NCBI GenBank assembly: GCA_963771025.1
Contig: CAVYRL010000002.1
Coordinates: 248,001-312,000 of the forward strand
Reading direction: 5' to 3'
Length of the DNA stretch: 64,000 nucleotides
From: Miltoncostaea sp963771025
Lineage (GTDB): Bacteria; Actinomycetota; Thermoleophilia; Miltoncostaeales; Miltoncostaeaceae
Position numbers and translations under genes: made by a program. Shown here piece after piece: positions 14,834-22,668 of this stretch (positions are counted from its first letter, which is position 1; the number at the start of each line of letters is the position of its first letter). Below the pieces are notes generated by a model that searched no databases, was not told the DNA's origin, and worked only from the letters and a program-made list of their open reading frames with translations.

Positions 14834-16498
14834 CTATCGCCTGCGCTTGACCACGTACGCGCGCTTCACGACCGACTTCTTGCCGAACTTCAGCTTCGCG
14901 GTCATCAGCACCTTGGTCAGGGGGTAGTTGCGCTTCAGCACGATCTTGCAGCTGAAGGAGTGCCGCGCCGGGACCCTCGCGGAGCAGCGGCCGAGCACCT
15001 TGCGCTTGACGGTCGCGGTGAACGTGACCCTCCCGTGCTTTCGGCCGGTGGTCACCTTGCCGACGATGAGCCGCTTGCCGACGTGGCCGGTGGCCACGCG
15101 CGACAGGAGCGCCCTGCGAAGCGGCTTGGTGGTCTTCGTGGTGACGCTCGGCAGCGCGGTCTGGGGCGGCACCGGCGCGATGGCGATCGTGATCGAGGCC
15201 CTCACGTTCGGGTTGGACGTGCTCGTCGCCGTCACCGTCGCCGAGCCCGGGGTGCCCGGCGCCGTGAACAGGCCGTTGGGCGTGACCGTGCCGGCCGTCG
15301 TGCTCCAGGTGACGCCGCCGTTGAGGTTGGCCAGCGTGGGGCTGAGCTGGACGCTGGTGCCCGCGTACATGCTGCCGGGAGCGCCCGAGATGGCGAGCGA
15401 CGGTGCCGTGCTCGTCAGGCTGGCCGTCGCGACGACCGGGCTGAGCGGGAAGCTCGATGAGGCGTTGAGGGCGGCGTACGTGAAGCCGTCGGCGCCGGTG
15501 TAGCCGGGAGCCGGCGTGTAGGTCACCGATCCGGCGGCGAAGGCCACGCCGGTCGCCACGTTGAGGGAGCCGTGCGTCGGGCCGGAGATCACCTTGAAGC
15601 GGAGGTTGCTGTTGCCCTGGCCGCCGAACTTGGTGGTGGCCAGGGTGATCGACTTCGCGGCCCCGGTCTGCGGCGTCGACACCGGCTGGGCGATCCACCC
15701 GGGAACCGTCACCGGATCGTTGTTGGCGAAGGCGCGCGAGTTGATCTCGCGGCTGCCGCCGCCCTCCCAGACGACATTGTCCGGATCGGCGTCGCTGGCG
15801 ACGTAGTAGACGCCCGGGGGCGTGTCCGAGACGTCGACCCACTGGTACGAGAGGCTCTTGTCGTACACGTCGCGCCAGCCGGGCGAGGTGCCCATGCGGA
15901 TGTACTGGGCCGTCGTGGCCTCGGCGTCCGGGTTGTTGGGGTTGTAGTAGTTGGGGTCGCGGCAGAAGTGGGTGACCGCGTCGGTGTAGGTCATGTTGTC
16001 CCGCACGGGAGCGTTGCTCGCCTGCTGGAGGTCGTAGAGGCAGAAGCCGACCTTCTGGCCGGGCGCGACCTCCGCGGTCCGCGCGCTGTTCCAGAGCGAG
16101 TAGCGCATGACGTGCATCAGGTGGAAGTGGTGGTGGCCGTCGGCCGCCTCGTACTTCACCTGGACGGCGCCCTCGGGGACGTTCACCGGGCCGCCCGCCG
16201 TCATCCGCGCGTACTGCTGCATCGGCGAATCGCCGGGCCCCGGGTTCGGGTTCCCGGACACCTCGAGGGGCCCCTCGCCCACGTTGGTGACGAAGCCGTC
16301 GAAGCGCACCAGCAGCCGGCCCGCCCCGAGGCCGCTCGTGGCGACGGCGGGCTGGTCGATGTTCTCGACAGGGTCGGCGCGCAGGTCGGGCGCCTGCGGA
16401 CTGGCGCCGATGGCCATGGTGTAGATCGGAAGGGCGATGGCCACTGTGGCGGACACGCCCAGCAGTCCGAGCACGGAACGACGGCGAGGTGATTTCAT
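14834..16498 (-). CDS. Secreted lysyl-oxidase-like protein with Ig-like repeats and Lys-rich tail
   Basis: 554 residues. The N-terminus SPRRRSVLGLLGVSAT looks like a twin-arginine signal. The catalytic region contains DGHHHFHLMHVMRYSLW, the His cluster that binds copper in lysyl oxidases, with WVDVSDTPPGVYYVA and VVWEGGGSREIN further on. Then come two beta-sandwich repeats (TYTPAPGYTGADGFTYAA, cadherin/Ig-like; and a second Ig-like module) and a basic C-terminal 110 residues unusually rich in Lys. Known lysyl oxidases convert peptidyl Lys to reactive aldehydes; a bacterial substrate is unknown. TAGGCT 7 bases before the ATG suggests a leaderless transcript. Confidence 0.82.
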   Translation of the reverse strand: MKSPRRRSVLGLLGVSATVAIALPIYTMAIGASPQAPDLRADPVENIDQPAVATSGLGAGRLLVRFDGFVTNVGEGPLEVSGNPNPGPGDSPMQQYARMTAGGPVNVPEGAVQVKYEAADGHHHFHLMHVMRYSLWNSARTAEVAPGQKVGFCLYDLQQASNAPVRDNMTYTDAVTHFCRDPNYYNPNNPDAEATTAQYIRMGTSPGWRDVYDKSLSYQWVDVSDTPPGVYYVASDADPDNVVWEGGGSREINSRAFANNDPVTVPGWIAQPVSTPQTGAAKSITLATTKFGGQGNSNLRFKVISGPTHGSLNVATGVAFAAGSVTYTPAPGYTGADGFTYAALNASSSFPLSPVVATASLTSTAPSLAISGAPGSMYAGTSVQLSPTLANLNGGVTWSTTAGTVTPNGLFTAPGTPGSATVTATSTSNPNVRASITIAIAPVPPQTALPSVTTKTTKPLRRALLSRVATGHVGKRLIVGKVTTGRKHGRVTFTATVKRKVLGRCSARVPARHSFSCKIVLKRNYPLTKVLMTAKLKFGKKSVVKRAYVVKRRR

Positions 16499-16505
16499 GC
16501 GGCCA

Positions 16506-16511
16506 AGCCTA
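16506..16511 (-). promoter_or_regulatory. -10 box, apparently leaderless, lysyl-oxidase-like gene
   Basis: TAGGCT, then 7 bases, then ATG at 16498. No ribosome-binding site is visible upstream of the ATG. Confidence 0.5.
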
Positions 16512-16695
16512 AGTCGGGACGGATCTTCACGAAACTCCTCATGCGGACAGGTCGACCCCCCCACCGGCCAGTAGCGCGGTAAGGGAAGTGTGAAGGCGAG
16601 GCCGGCGGGATCCTCGCGGGGGCGACCGTACGACGGGTCGGGTTCGTCGCGAAAGCGTGTCGGGTGCGCCGGGCGGGAACCGCTGCGAAGGCGGG

Positions 16696-16701
16696 TACAA
16701 T
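16696..16701 (+). promoter_or_regulatory. -10 box, leaderless moaD transcript
   Basis: TACAAT, then 7 bases, then GTG at 16709. No Shine-Dalgarno sequence fits in the gap. Confidence 0.6.
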
Positions 16702-16708
16702 CGGCCCT

Positions 16709-16963
16709 GTGGCAGATGACATCCAGGTCACCGTTCGCCTCTTCGGCACCATGCGCGAGGCCGCGGGGACCGGGCGGGTGAGCCTGCGGGTGCTCCCCGC
16801 GACGCCCGCCGGCGCCCTCTGGGGCCACCTGCCCGACACCATTCGCCGGGTCGGTCTGCCCGACGGCGTGCGGTATGCCGTCAACCACGAGTGGACGCTG
16901 CCCAGCGCGACGCTGCGCGACGGCGACGAGGTCGCGCTCGTGCTGCCGGTGTCGGGCGGGTGA
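16709..16963 (+). CDS. moaD: Molybdopterin synthase small subunit MoaD (ubiquitin-like)
   Basis: 84 residues. Beta-grasp sulfur carrier: VTVRLFGTMREAAGTGRVSL at the start, YAVNHEW in the middle, LRDGDEVALVLPVSGG at the end. The C-terminal Gly-Gly is the site that is adenylated and thiocarboxylated to supply sulfur for molybdopterin. The GTG start follows a TACAAT box, and the stop overlaps moaE (GTGA, 16960-16963), so the two subunits are coupled. Confidence 0.93.
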   Translation: MADDIQVTVRLFGTMREAAGTGRVSLRVLPATPAGALWGHLPDTIRRVGLPDGVRYAVNHEWTLPSATLRDGDEVALVLPVSGG

Positions 16964-17406
16964 TCACGATCCTCGACACGCCCCTCGACGCCGCGGTCCT
17001 GCTCGCCGAGGTGGCCGATCCCGAGCACGGCGGCACCGCCCTGTTCGTCGGCAGCACCCGGCGCGACGGCGGCGGGCACGAGGTCGCGGAGCTGCGCTAC
17101 GAGGTCTACGAGGAACTCGCCCTGGCCGAGATGGCGGCCATCGCCGCCGAGGCGGAGCGCGGCTTCGGCGCCCGCGTGGCCGTGGCCCACCGCCGCGGCG
17201 CGGTCGCCGTGGGCGACCCGAGCGTGATCGTCGCGGCCTCGGCCGGCCACCGTCCGGCGGCGTTCGCCGCCTGCCGCTACGTCATCGACGAGCTCAAGGC
17301 CCGGGTCCCGATCTGGAAGCAGAACGTCTACGCCGACGGTGACGCGGACTGGATCGACGGCTGCGCCCACGACGCCCACGGATCCGCGAGGAGCCAGCAT
17401 GCCTGA
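16960..17406 (+). CDS. moaE: Molybdopterin synthase catalytic subunit MoaE
   Basis: 148 residues. Converts precursor Z (cPMP) to molybdopterin using the MoaD thiocarboxylate. Motifs: ALFVGSTRRDGGGHEV, LRYEVYEELALAEM, VAHRRGAVAVGDPSVIVA, HRPAAFAACRYVIDELKARV and PIWKQ (the usual PIWKKE with the catalytic Lys). GTG start overlapping the moaD stop; the 3' end overlaps the next gene by 8 bases. The remaining cofactor genes are not in the window. Confidence 0.95.
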   Translation: MITILDTPLDAAVLLAEVADPEHGGTALFVGSTRRDGGGHEVAELRYEVYEELALAEMAAIAAEAERGFGARVAVAHRRGAVAVGDPSVIVAASAGHRPAAFAACRYVIDELKARVPIWKQNVYADGDADWIDGCAHDAHGSARSQHA

Positions 17407-17815
17407 GGTTCCCGGAACGCCCGGCACCGGCACCGACGCCCCGGTGATCGCGCCTCCGATGCCCGACGTCGATCAGGAGATCGACCAGCAGGAGGAGCTC
17501 TGGGTCGACGACTCGGGTCAGGACTACAGCGGCTGGTACTGCGTGCGCACCGACCCGTGGCCCTGTCCCGCCGAGGGCTGTGACTTCGTGGCGATGTTCC
17601 TCACCGCGGCGCACCTCGTGATCGTCTGGCCCGAGATGGACGACCCCGCTCTGCTGCGTCACGCCGCCGCCGCGCGCGACGTGGGGCGCAACCCCAAGCC
17701 GACGGTCTACGAGCCGGCCTTCGGCCCCGCCTGCTCGTACTACCAGTGGGAGGCGGCCGGCCACCCGGTGCACGCCGTCCGCGGCGACATCGGCGGAGAC
17801 GTCTACAGGAAGTAG
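17399..17815 (+). CDS. Hypothetical protein, Cys-containing, linked to moaDE
   Basis: 138 residues, not recognised. Pro-rich acidic N-terminus, then WYCVRTDPWPCPAEGCDFVAMF, whose three Cys (with another in FGPACSYYQW) could bind a metal, and HLVIVWPEMDDPALLRHAAAARD. No signal peptide or membrane segment. The ATG lies inside the moaE 3' end (8-base overlap), suggesting co-expression with molybdopterin synthase, but nothing in the sequence proves a shared pathway. Tail-to-tail overlap of 13 bases with the next gene. Confidence 0.75.
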   Translation: MPEVPGTPGTGTDAPVIAPPMPDVDQEIDQQEELWVDDSGQDYSGWYCVRTDPWPCPAEGCDFVAMFLTAAHLVIVWPEMDDPALLRHAAAARDVGRNPKPTVYEPAFGPACSYYQWEAAGHPVHAVRGDIGGDVYRK

Positions 17816-18663
17816 CGCGCCTCCCAGAGAGCCAGAGCGCCCGCCGCCGGCGGCGCGACCGGCTCGGGAGCGGCCCACACCCCGGCGAGGCCCTCGGGCG
17901 TCGCCTCCACCAGCGTCGCCCCGCTGAACTCCTCGCGCGCCAGCAGCCCCGCGGCGTCGGGTGGGCGTGGCAGCGCGACGCGGATCTCCACGCTGATCGT
18001 GGGGCTGAGGCGCAGCATGTTCATCGTCAGCCCCTGCAGCCGGGCCGAGGCCGCCAGCTCGGCCGCGGTCGCGCCCGAGAGCGCCACGATCGCCGGGCCC
18101 TCCTCGGCCAGCTCGCGGGCCAGGTTCTCGATGATCGGGCGCTCCGTGGCGCCCGGCTCGGTGCACCCGTCGATGGTGCCCACCAGGCCGGGCGAGACCG
18201 CGAGGTCCGCGCCGCGCCGGCCCAGCACCAGCCACGCGTCGTCCCCGCGTGTGAGCACCACCAGGATCGACAGCCCGACCACCGAGGCGCGCCCCGCGCC
18301 GCTGCGCCGGGGATCGCCCCCGGCCAGCTCCCACGCCAGGCTGCGCATGGGCCCGCCCTCGCCCCGCGCCACGAGCTCCCCGCGCAGGGCGTCGCTGGTG
18401 GCCAGCATCGTGAAGTAGTCCGTCCGGCCGGCGACGACCGTGTCCCCGTCGAGCGCGCGGAAGCCCAGGATCGATCCGTTCCACGTCAACGGTGCGGCGC
18501 GCAGCACCCCGTCGCGATGGGGGGCGCCCGCGGCGGCCAGGCGCGGATCGGCCACCACCGGAAGGCCGTCGTCGACCAGCACGTCGTCCGGCGGCCCGTC
18601 GAGAGCGCGCAGGATCGCCACCGGATGCGTGACGCCATGCCGGATCAGGAGCGGTTCAGCCAT
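17803..18663 (-). CDS. Nudix-like protein with degenerate Nudix box
   Basis: 286 residues. The centre resembles a Nudix hydrolase: SILVVLTRGDDAWLVLGRRG, then GTIDGCTEPGATERP and ENLARELAEEGP. The canonical box is G-x5-E-x7-RE-U-x-EE-x-GU; here the spacing to the REL element is one residue too long, so activity is uncertain. The first 130 residues (GSILGFRALDGDTVV, TDYFTMLAT) are unlike standard Nudix enzymes and may be a ligand-binding or regulatory part. ATG start at 18663, only 26 bases from the divergent gene at 18690. Confidence 0.65.
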   Translation of the reverse strand: MAEPLLIRHGVTHPVAILRALDGPPDDVLVDDGLPVVADPRLAAAGAPHRDGVLRAAPLTWNGSILGFRALDGDTVVAGRTDYFTMLATSDALRGELVARGEGGPMRSLAWELAGGDPRRSGAGRASVVGLSILVVLTRGDDAWLVLGRRGADLAVSPGLVGTIDGCTEPGATERPIIENLARELAEEGPAIVALSGATAAELAASARLQGLTMNMLRLSPTISVEIRVALPRPPDAAGLLAREEFSGATLVEATPEGLAGVWAAPEPVAPPAAGALALWEARYFL

Positions 18664-18689
18664 CGCGCCGACACGCCGATCCAGAGGGT

Positions 18690-19109
18690 GTGAGCGATGG
18701 CCCCACCGCGCCCGAGGAGGACGCCTTCTGCAGGGTCGTCCGGGTCTCGGTCGGCCGCGGGCAGATCGAGGCCATGGCCGCGACCAACGGCCGGGCGGGA
18801 CGCCGCGAGCGCCGCGCGGCGCTCGAGCAGGCCGTCATGACCAGCGCCTGGTCCAGCGCGCGCCCCGGCGAGCCGGCCTCCGACTGGCTGCGCGTGGTGC
18901 ACCCGATCGCGCCCGGCATCGAGGACCTGGCGCCGGATCGCCAGCTGCTGCTGCTGGTCGCCGGCCTGCGGCGCGCCGTGGCCGACGCCGCGCGATCGGG
19001 CGACGACGCGGCCAAGTCGCGCCTCGCGCTGGCGCGGGAGACCTTCGGCGAGCCCGCCCGCGACCAGATCGTCATGCTCCTCGCCCAGGCGGCGGCGCGG
19101 GACGAGTGA
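18690..19109 (+). CDS. Hypothetical protein
   Basis: 139 residues, not recognised. Mostly helical by eye, with a basic NGRAGRRERRAALEQA segment and a C-terminal LLLLVAGLRRAVADAARSG / DQIVMLLAQAAARDE helical pair; no Cys cluster, membrane span or signal. Third codon positions are almost all G/C in this frame, supporting real coding. The GTG at 18690 has no properly spaced ribosome-binding site, so the true start may be downstream (for example ATG at 18774). It ends 10 bases from the convergent deformylase gene. Confidence 0.6.
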   Translation: MSDGPTAPEEDAFCRVVRVSVGRGQIEAMAATNGRAGRRERRAALEQAVMTSAWSSARPGEPASDWLRVVHPIAPGIEDLAPDRQLLLLVAGLRRAVADAARSGDDAAKSRLALARETFGEPARDQIVMLLAQAAARDE

Positions 19110-19119
19110 CGTCGGCGGC

Positions 19120-19617
19120 TCACCGCGACCGGCGCGGGAACACGTCGAGCGTCAACGACGCAACGCGATCCAGGATCAGGACCCCGTCGAGGTGATCCAT
19201 CTCGTGCAGGATCACCCGCGCCTCGAACCCCGAGGCGCGGATCGTCCGGCGTTGCCCGTCGAGGCCCTCCGCCTCCACCACGATGTGCTCCGCCCGCCGG
19301 ACGTTGGCCGTCAGGTCGGGCAGGCTCAGGCATCCCTCGCGCCCCACGGCGGCCCCCTCGTGGCCGCGCAGGACGGGGTTGACCAGCCACATCGGCCCGA
19401 GCGCGTCCGGCACCTTCGGGTGGCCGGTGCAGTCGATCCAGGCGACGCGCCACAGCGCGCCGATCTGGGGCGCGGCGATGCCGACCGTGCGCGGGAAGGA
19501 GCGCGCCGTCTCCTCCAGGTCGCGGGCCAGGCGCTCCAGGGCCGGACCGGGCCGCGGCACCGCCACCGCCGGGAGCTTGAGGCGGCGGTCCGGGTACCTC
19601 AGGACGTCCCGGATCAG
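19120..19617 (-). CDS. def: Peptide deformylase, probable CTG start
   Basis: 165 residues from CTG. Removes the formyl group from nascent proteins. All three metal/active-site motifs are present: GIAAPQIG (46-53), EGCLSLP (94-100) and HEMDHLDG (138-145). The first GTG (19566) would delete the conserved N-terminal VLRYPDRRLKLPA; the only start-like codons that keep it are CTG at 19617, overlapping the upstream stop as CTGA (19614-19617), or other near-cognates. GAGGAG lies 11 bases upstream. The 165-residue length from CTG fits the family. Confidence 0.9.
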   Translation of the reverse strand: MIRDVLRYPDRRLKLPAVAVPRPGPALERLARDLEETARSFPRTVGIAAPQIGALWRVAWIDCTGHPKVPDALGPMWLVNPVLRGHEGAAVGREGCLSLPDLTANVRRAEHIVVEAEGLDGQRRTIRASGFEARVILHEMDHLDGVLILDRVASLTLDVFPRRSR

Positions 19618-20141
19618 AGCGCCTCGGACTCCTCGATCTCGAAGGAGACATCCAGGCCCTGGGCGGCGGCCACCTGCCGCACCGCGGCGGCGATCGACGC
19701 GGGTTCGCGGTCGTCCGGGATCTCGACCTCCATGCCCAGCACGTAGATCGGCGGATCGCCCACCAGGCGCGCGCTCAGGTCGAGGATGTTGACCTCGTTC
19801 TCGGCCAGGGCGGCGGCCGTCGTGGCGACGATCCCGGGCCGGTCGGCGCCGTAGATCTGCACGATGCAGCGCCGCGCGGTCGATTCGGCGCCCTTGGGAT
19901 CCGCCTTCTGCACCGAGATCCCGAGCCCGAGCGCGTCGGCGACCGGCGCCAGCCGCGCCGAGACCGTCTCAGGCTCCACGCCGTCGGGCACCGCGACCGC
20001 GAGCGTGATGGCGAACGAACCGCGCAGCAGGGCGGCGCGGCCGTCCTCCAGGTTGCCGCCGATGTCGAGCAGCGCGGCGCTGAGGGCCGCGACGATCCCC
20101 GGGCGATCCGCGCCGATCGCGGTCACGACGACCTCGTTCAC
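19614..20141 (-). CDS. Tandem ACT-domain protein, GcvR-like regulator
   Basis: 175 residues, two ACT domains: VVTAIGADRPGIVAALSAAL at the start and VQIYGADRPGIVATTAAALA in the middle, each followed by an NILDLSARL-type strand. Such proteins sense amino acids; GcvR modulates the glycine-cleavage regulator. Here the gene overlaps def, an unexpected partner: a link between methionine or glycine status and deformylation is only a guess. TATCCT lies 6 bases before the GTG start, so the message is probably leaderless. Confidence 0.85.
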   Translation of the reverse strand: MNEVVVTAIGADRPGIVAALSAALLDIGGNLEDGRAALLRGSFAITLAVAVPDGVEPETVSARLAPVADALGLGISVQKADPKGAESTARRCIVQIYGADRPGIVATTAAALAENEVNILDLSARLVGDPPIYVLGMEVEIPDDREPASIAAAVRQVAAAQGLDVSFEIEESEAL

Positions 20142-20147
20142 AGCCCC

Positions 20148-20153
20148 AGGATA
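20148..20153 (-). promoter_or_regulatory. -10 box, leaderless ACT-domain gene
   Basis: TATCCT, then 6 bases, then GTG at 20141. Confidence 0.55.
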
Positions 20154-20242
20154 GTCCCCGGCGTGCCGTCGTTCATGTTCGTGGACCTCGCGCCGATGGA
20201 AGCGTGTGAGCGCCGGCCAGCGATCGTGGGGATGACGCGACG

Positions 20243-21461
20243 ATGAGAACACCTGTCAGGGAGCCGAGGCGAGAGGGACCGCGCGAGCTGTCGTTCCGCG
20301 ACGGGACCGTGATGGTGACCACCGCCCGGGTGCTGGTGGTCTGGGTGGGCCACCGCAGCGGCCCATGGGCCGTCTGCTCGCTGCGCGACGCCGGATATGG
20401 CGTGCTGGCAAGCCACCCCGAGGGCAGCCCCGGCGGACGCTCGGCCGCCAGCCGCTCACCCCTGCGCTACCCGCCCCCCGCGACGGCGCCCGACGCCTTC
20501 CTCGGCTGGCTCGAGGACACCTGTCGCGCCGAGCGGATCTCCGCCGTGCTGGCGCTCGACGAGGACGCCGTGCGGGTGATCGCCGAGGGCTCGCCGAGCC
20601 TCGCGGGCGCCGTGGTCGCCGGCCCCACCGCCGACCAGTACCACGCCCTCTGCGACAAGATCGAACTCGGCCGCACGGCCGCCACCGCCGGTGTCGACCA
20701 CCCCGAGACGGTCGAGGTGCGCGTCGAACGGGCCGCACGGCCCGTGGCCCGCGCTGCCGTCCATCGTCAAGCCGCGGACCTCGTTCACCGACGACGTCGC
20801 CGCGCCGGTGGTGGGCGTGCAGACCGTCGCCGAGCGGACTGCGGCGATCGCACACCTGCGCGCGTCGGGCATCGACGCGGTCGTCCAGGAGCGGATCGTC
20901 GGGCAGCCGTGGGTGCTGCACTGCGTGCGCGGCGATGGCGGCTTCGCAATGGTGGCCGCCCGGGTCAGCTCCACCTATCCACGCCTGGTCGGCACCAGCT
21001 CGATCTCGCAGATCGTCCCGGCGCCGGCGGCCCTCAGCGCGGCGGCCGGACGCCTGCTCGACGCCGTGGACTACCGGGGCCCGTGCTGCATGAACCTCAT
21101 CGAGCGCGACGGCCGGTACTTCTTCCATGACGTCAACCTGAGGCTGGCGGCGTCGGTCGGCGCCGCGGCGGCGGCCGGTTTCGACCAGGCGGCCTGGGGC
21201 GTCAACGCGGCGCTCGGCCACTTCCGCCCGCCGGTCGGCATCGCCCGCTCGGTCACCTACCTGCCGCTCTCGAGCGAGCTCTCGGCCTTTCGCGACGCCC
21301 TCGCCCGGCGCTCCGGCGAGTCGCCGATCGCCATCGCGCGGCGCATCGCCCACGCGGCGGTGGCGCGCGACCACCAGCTCGATCCCCCCCTCGGCGACCC
21401 GACCTGGCTCGCCGCGACCACGGGCCGCCAGATCACCCGGCTGCTGAGGAAGAGCCCCTGA
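20243..21461 (+). pseudogene. ATP-grasp family protein, interrupted by a frameshift
   Basis: Two reading frames each carry half of one protein. The first (from ATG 20243) has VLVVWVGHRSGPWAVCSLRD, VLALDEDAVRVIAEGSP and HALCDKIELGRTAA, the N-terminal and linker parts of a carbamoyl-phosphate-synthase-like ATP-grasp enzyme. The second continues with WPALPSIVKPRTSF, AVVQERIVGQPWVLHCV and CCMNLIERDGRYFFHDVNLR, the nucleotide- and Mg-binding half. Continuity is lost between about 20715 and 20745 in a GGCC-rich stretch; one surplus base explains it. Either a recent inactivation or a sequence error. The substrate is unknown; relatives join carboxylates to amines. Overlaps folE2 tail to tail by 29 bases. 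Confidence 0.75.
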
Positions 21462-22470
21462 GCGGGCCCTCCTCGGCGAGCCCCGGCACCACGCCGTCGA
21501 GCCACGCGCGCAGCGTGACGTGGCGCACGGCGTGCGCCTCGTCCTCGAACTCGCGCCGGATCTCCCCGACCAGGCCCGAACGCTCCGCCTCGACGTCGTG
21601 GGTGTGGATGGTCTCGAAGTTGACCTGGTGCGCGTGGACGAATGCGTCGTCGGGGAGGTCGGGGAACCGCTCGAGCGTGCCCCGCACCATCTCGCGCACG
21701 GAGTCCTCCACGAATCGCGGGCGGCGGTGGGCGCGGTCAACCACGTACTGCTCGTCGGGCCTCTTCATCAGCTCGTAGATCTCCGACGACATGCCCTCGA
21801 GGACGATCTCGAGGAGGGTGTCGGCGTCGATGTCCACGGGCTCAGGCGCGCCGAGGTAGAGGGTGCCGCGCGCGCGCTGGTTGTGCGTGGCGATCGGGAC
21901 CAGCCGCACGATGCGCTCGATCTCGGCCTCGGAGAAGCCGTCGGCGCGTAGGTCGTCGGAGGCCTGGGCCTGGATCAGGCCCTGGGCGCAGGGGCAGGCG
22001 TTCATGCCCTGGGCGGCGACCCCCACCAGGCGGCGGCTGACCTGCGGGTTGGCCGCGGCGATGCCCATCAGGCCGTACATCTCCTGCGTGGGGATGTCGG
22101 TCACCGGCGTGCGCCGCTCCACCGGGTAGCTCGCGGTGATCGTGACCTCGCTGCGCAGCGCGCTCTGGGTCTCCACGATGGTGCGCGCGATGCGCTCGGC
22201 CAGTTCCTCGATGCGCAGGGCCTCGCCCAGCACCACCTCGTCGATCGCCTCGTTGACCGTCTCCTCGAACCGCGACATGTGCACGCCCTTCTGGGCGGCG
22301 CGCAGGTCGCAGAAGCAGGCGATCTCGGCCTGGAAGAGGCGCTCGGCGCCCTCGTGACGGATCCGGATGGCCTTGGCCGAGCGGCTGACACCGGCGCGGG
22401 AGAGGCTGATCGGGGCCGCCGGCCGCGTCTGCTGGAGATCCTGCGCGACGCTCCACCGCATCGTGCTCAT
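21433..22470 (-). CDS. folE2: GTP cyclohydrolase IB (FolE2/MptA family)
   Basis: 345 residues. Zinc/metal-dependent conversion of GTP toward dihydroneopterin phosphates, the first step of folate and related pterin synthesis, replacing FolE. Signatures: GVHMSRFEETV, the metal-binding MNACPCAQG and THNQRARGTLYLG with its conserved His, and HVTLRAWLDGV near the C-terminus. The start ATG 22470 gives the family-typical N-terminus; a second ATG at 22461 is possible, with GAGCGAGA upstream. Divergent from the sigma-factor gene. Confidence 0.9.
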   Translation of the reverse strand: MSTMRWSVAQDLQQTRPAAPISLSRAGVSRSAKAIRIRHEGAERLFQAEIACFCDLRAAQKGVHMSRFEETVNEAIDEVVLGEALRIEELAERIARTIVETQSALRSEVTITASYPVERRTPVTDIPTQEMYGLMGIAAANPQVSRRLVGVAAQGMNACPCAQGLIQAQASDDLRADGFSEAEIERIVRLVPIATHNQRARGTLYLGAPEPVDIDADTLLEIVLEGMSSEIYELMKRPDEQYVVDRAHRRPRFVEDSVREMVRGTLERFPDLPDDAFVHAHQVNFETIHTHDVEAERSGLVGEIRREFEDEAHAVRHVTLRAWLDGVVPGLAEEGPLRGSSSAAG

Positions 22471-22617
22471 TCGATGTCTCGCTCTCGTCGGTGACGCTCT
22501 GCCGTGGTCAGTGTGCCGTCCCCGGGGTCCGGGGCCAATCCCCTCCGGCCTGCCCGTTTTCACGAGCGAGCGGGATTCTGACGCAACCATCCGTCTGGGG
22601 CCCTCACGGCGTGTCGG

Positions 22618-22623
22618 TATGCT
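22618..22623 (+). promoter_or_regulatory. Possible -10 box of the primary sigma factor gene
   Basis: TATGCT, 45 bases before the ATG; no good -35 match at 17 bases. AGGAAGGA at 22653-22660 serves as ribosome-binding site. Confidence 0.4.
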
Positions 22624-22668
22624 GCGGCCAGCCTCCCGTCCGTCCCCTCAGCAGGAAGGACCGCGAGA

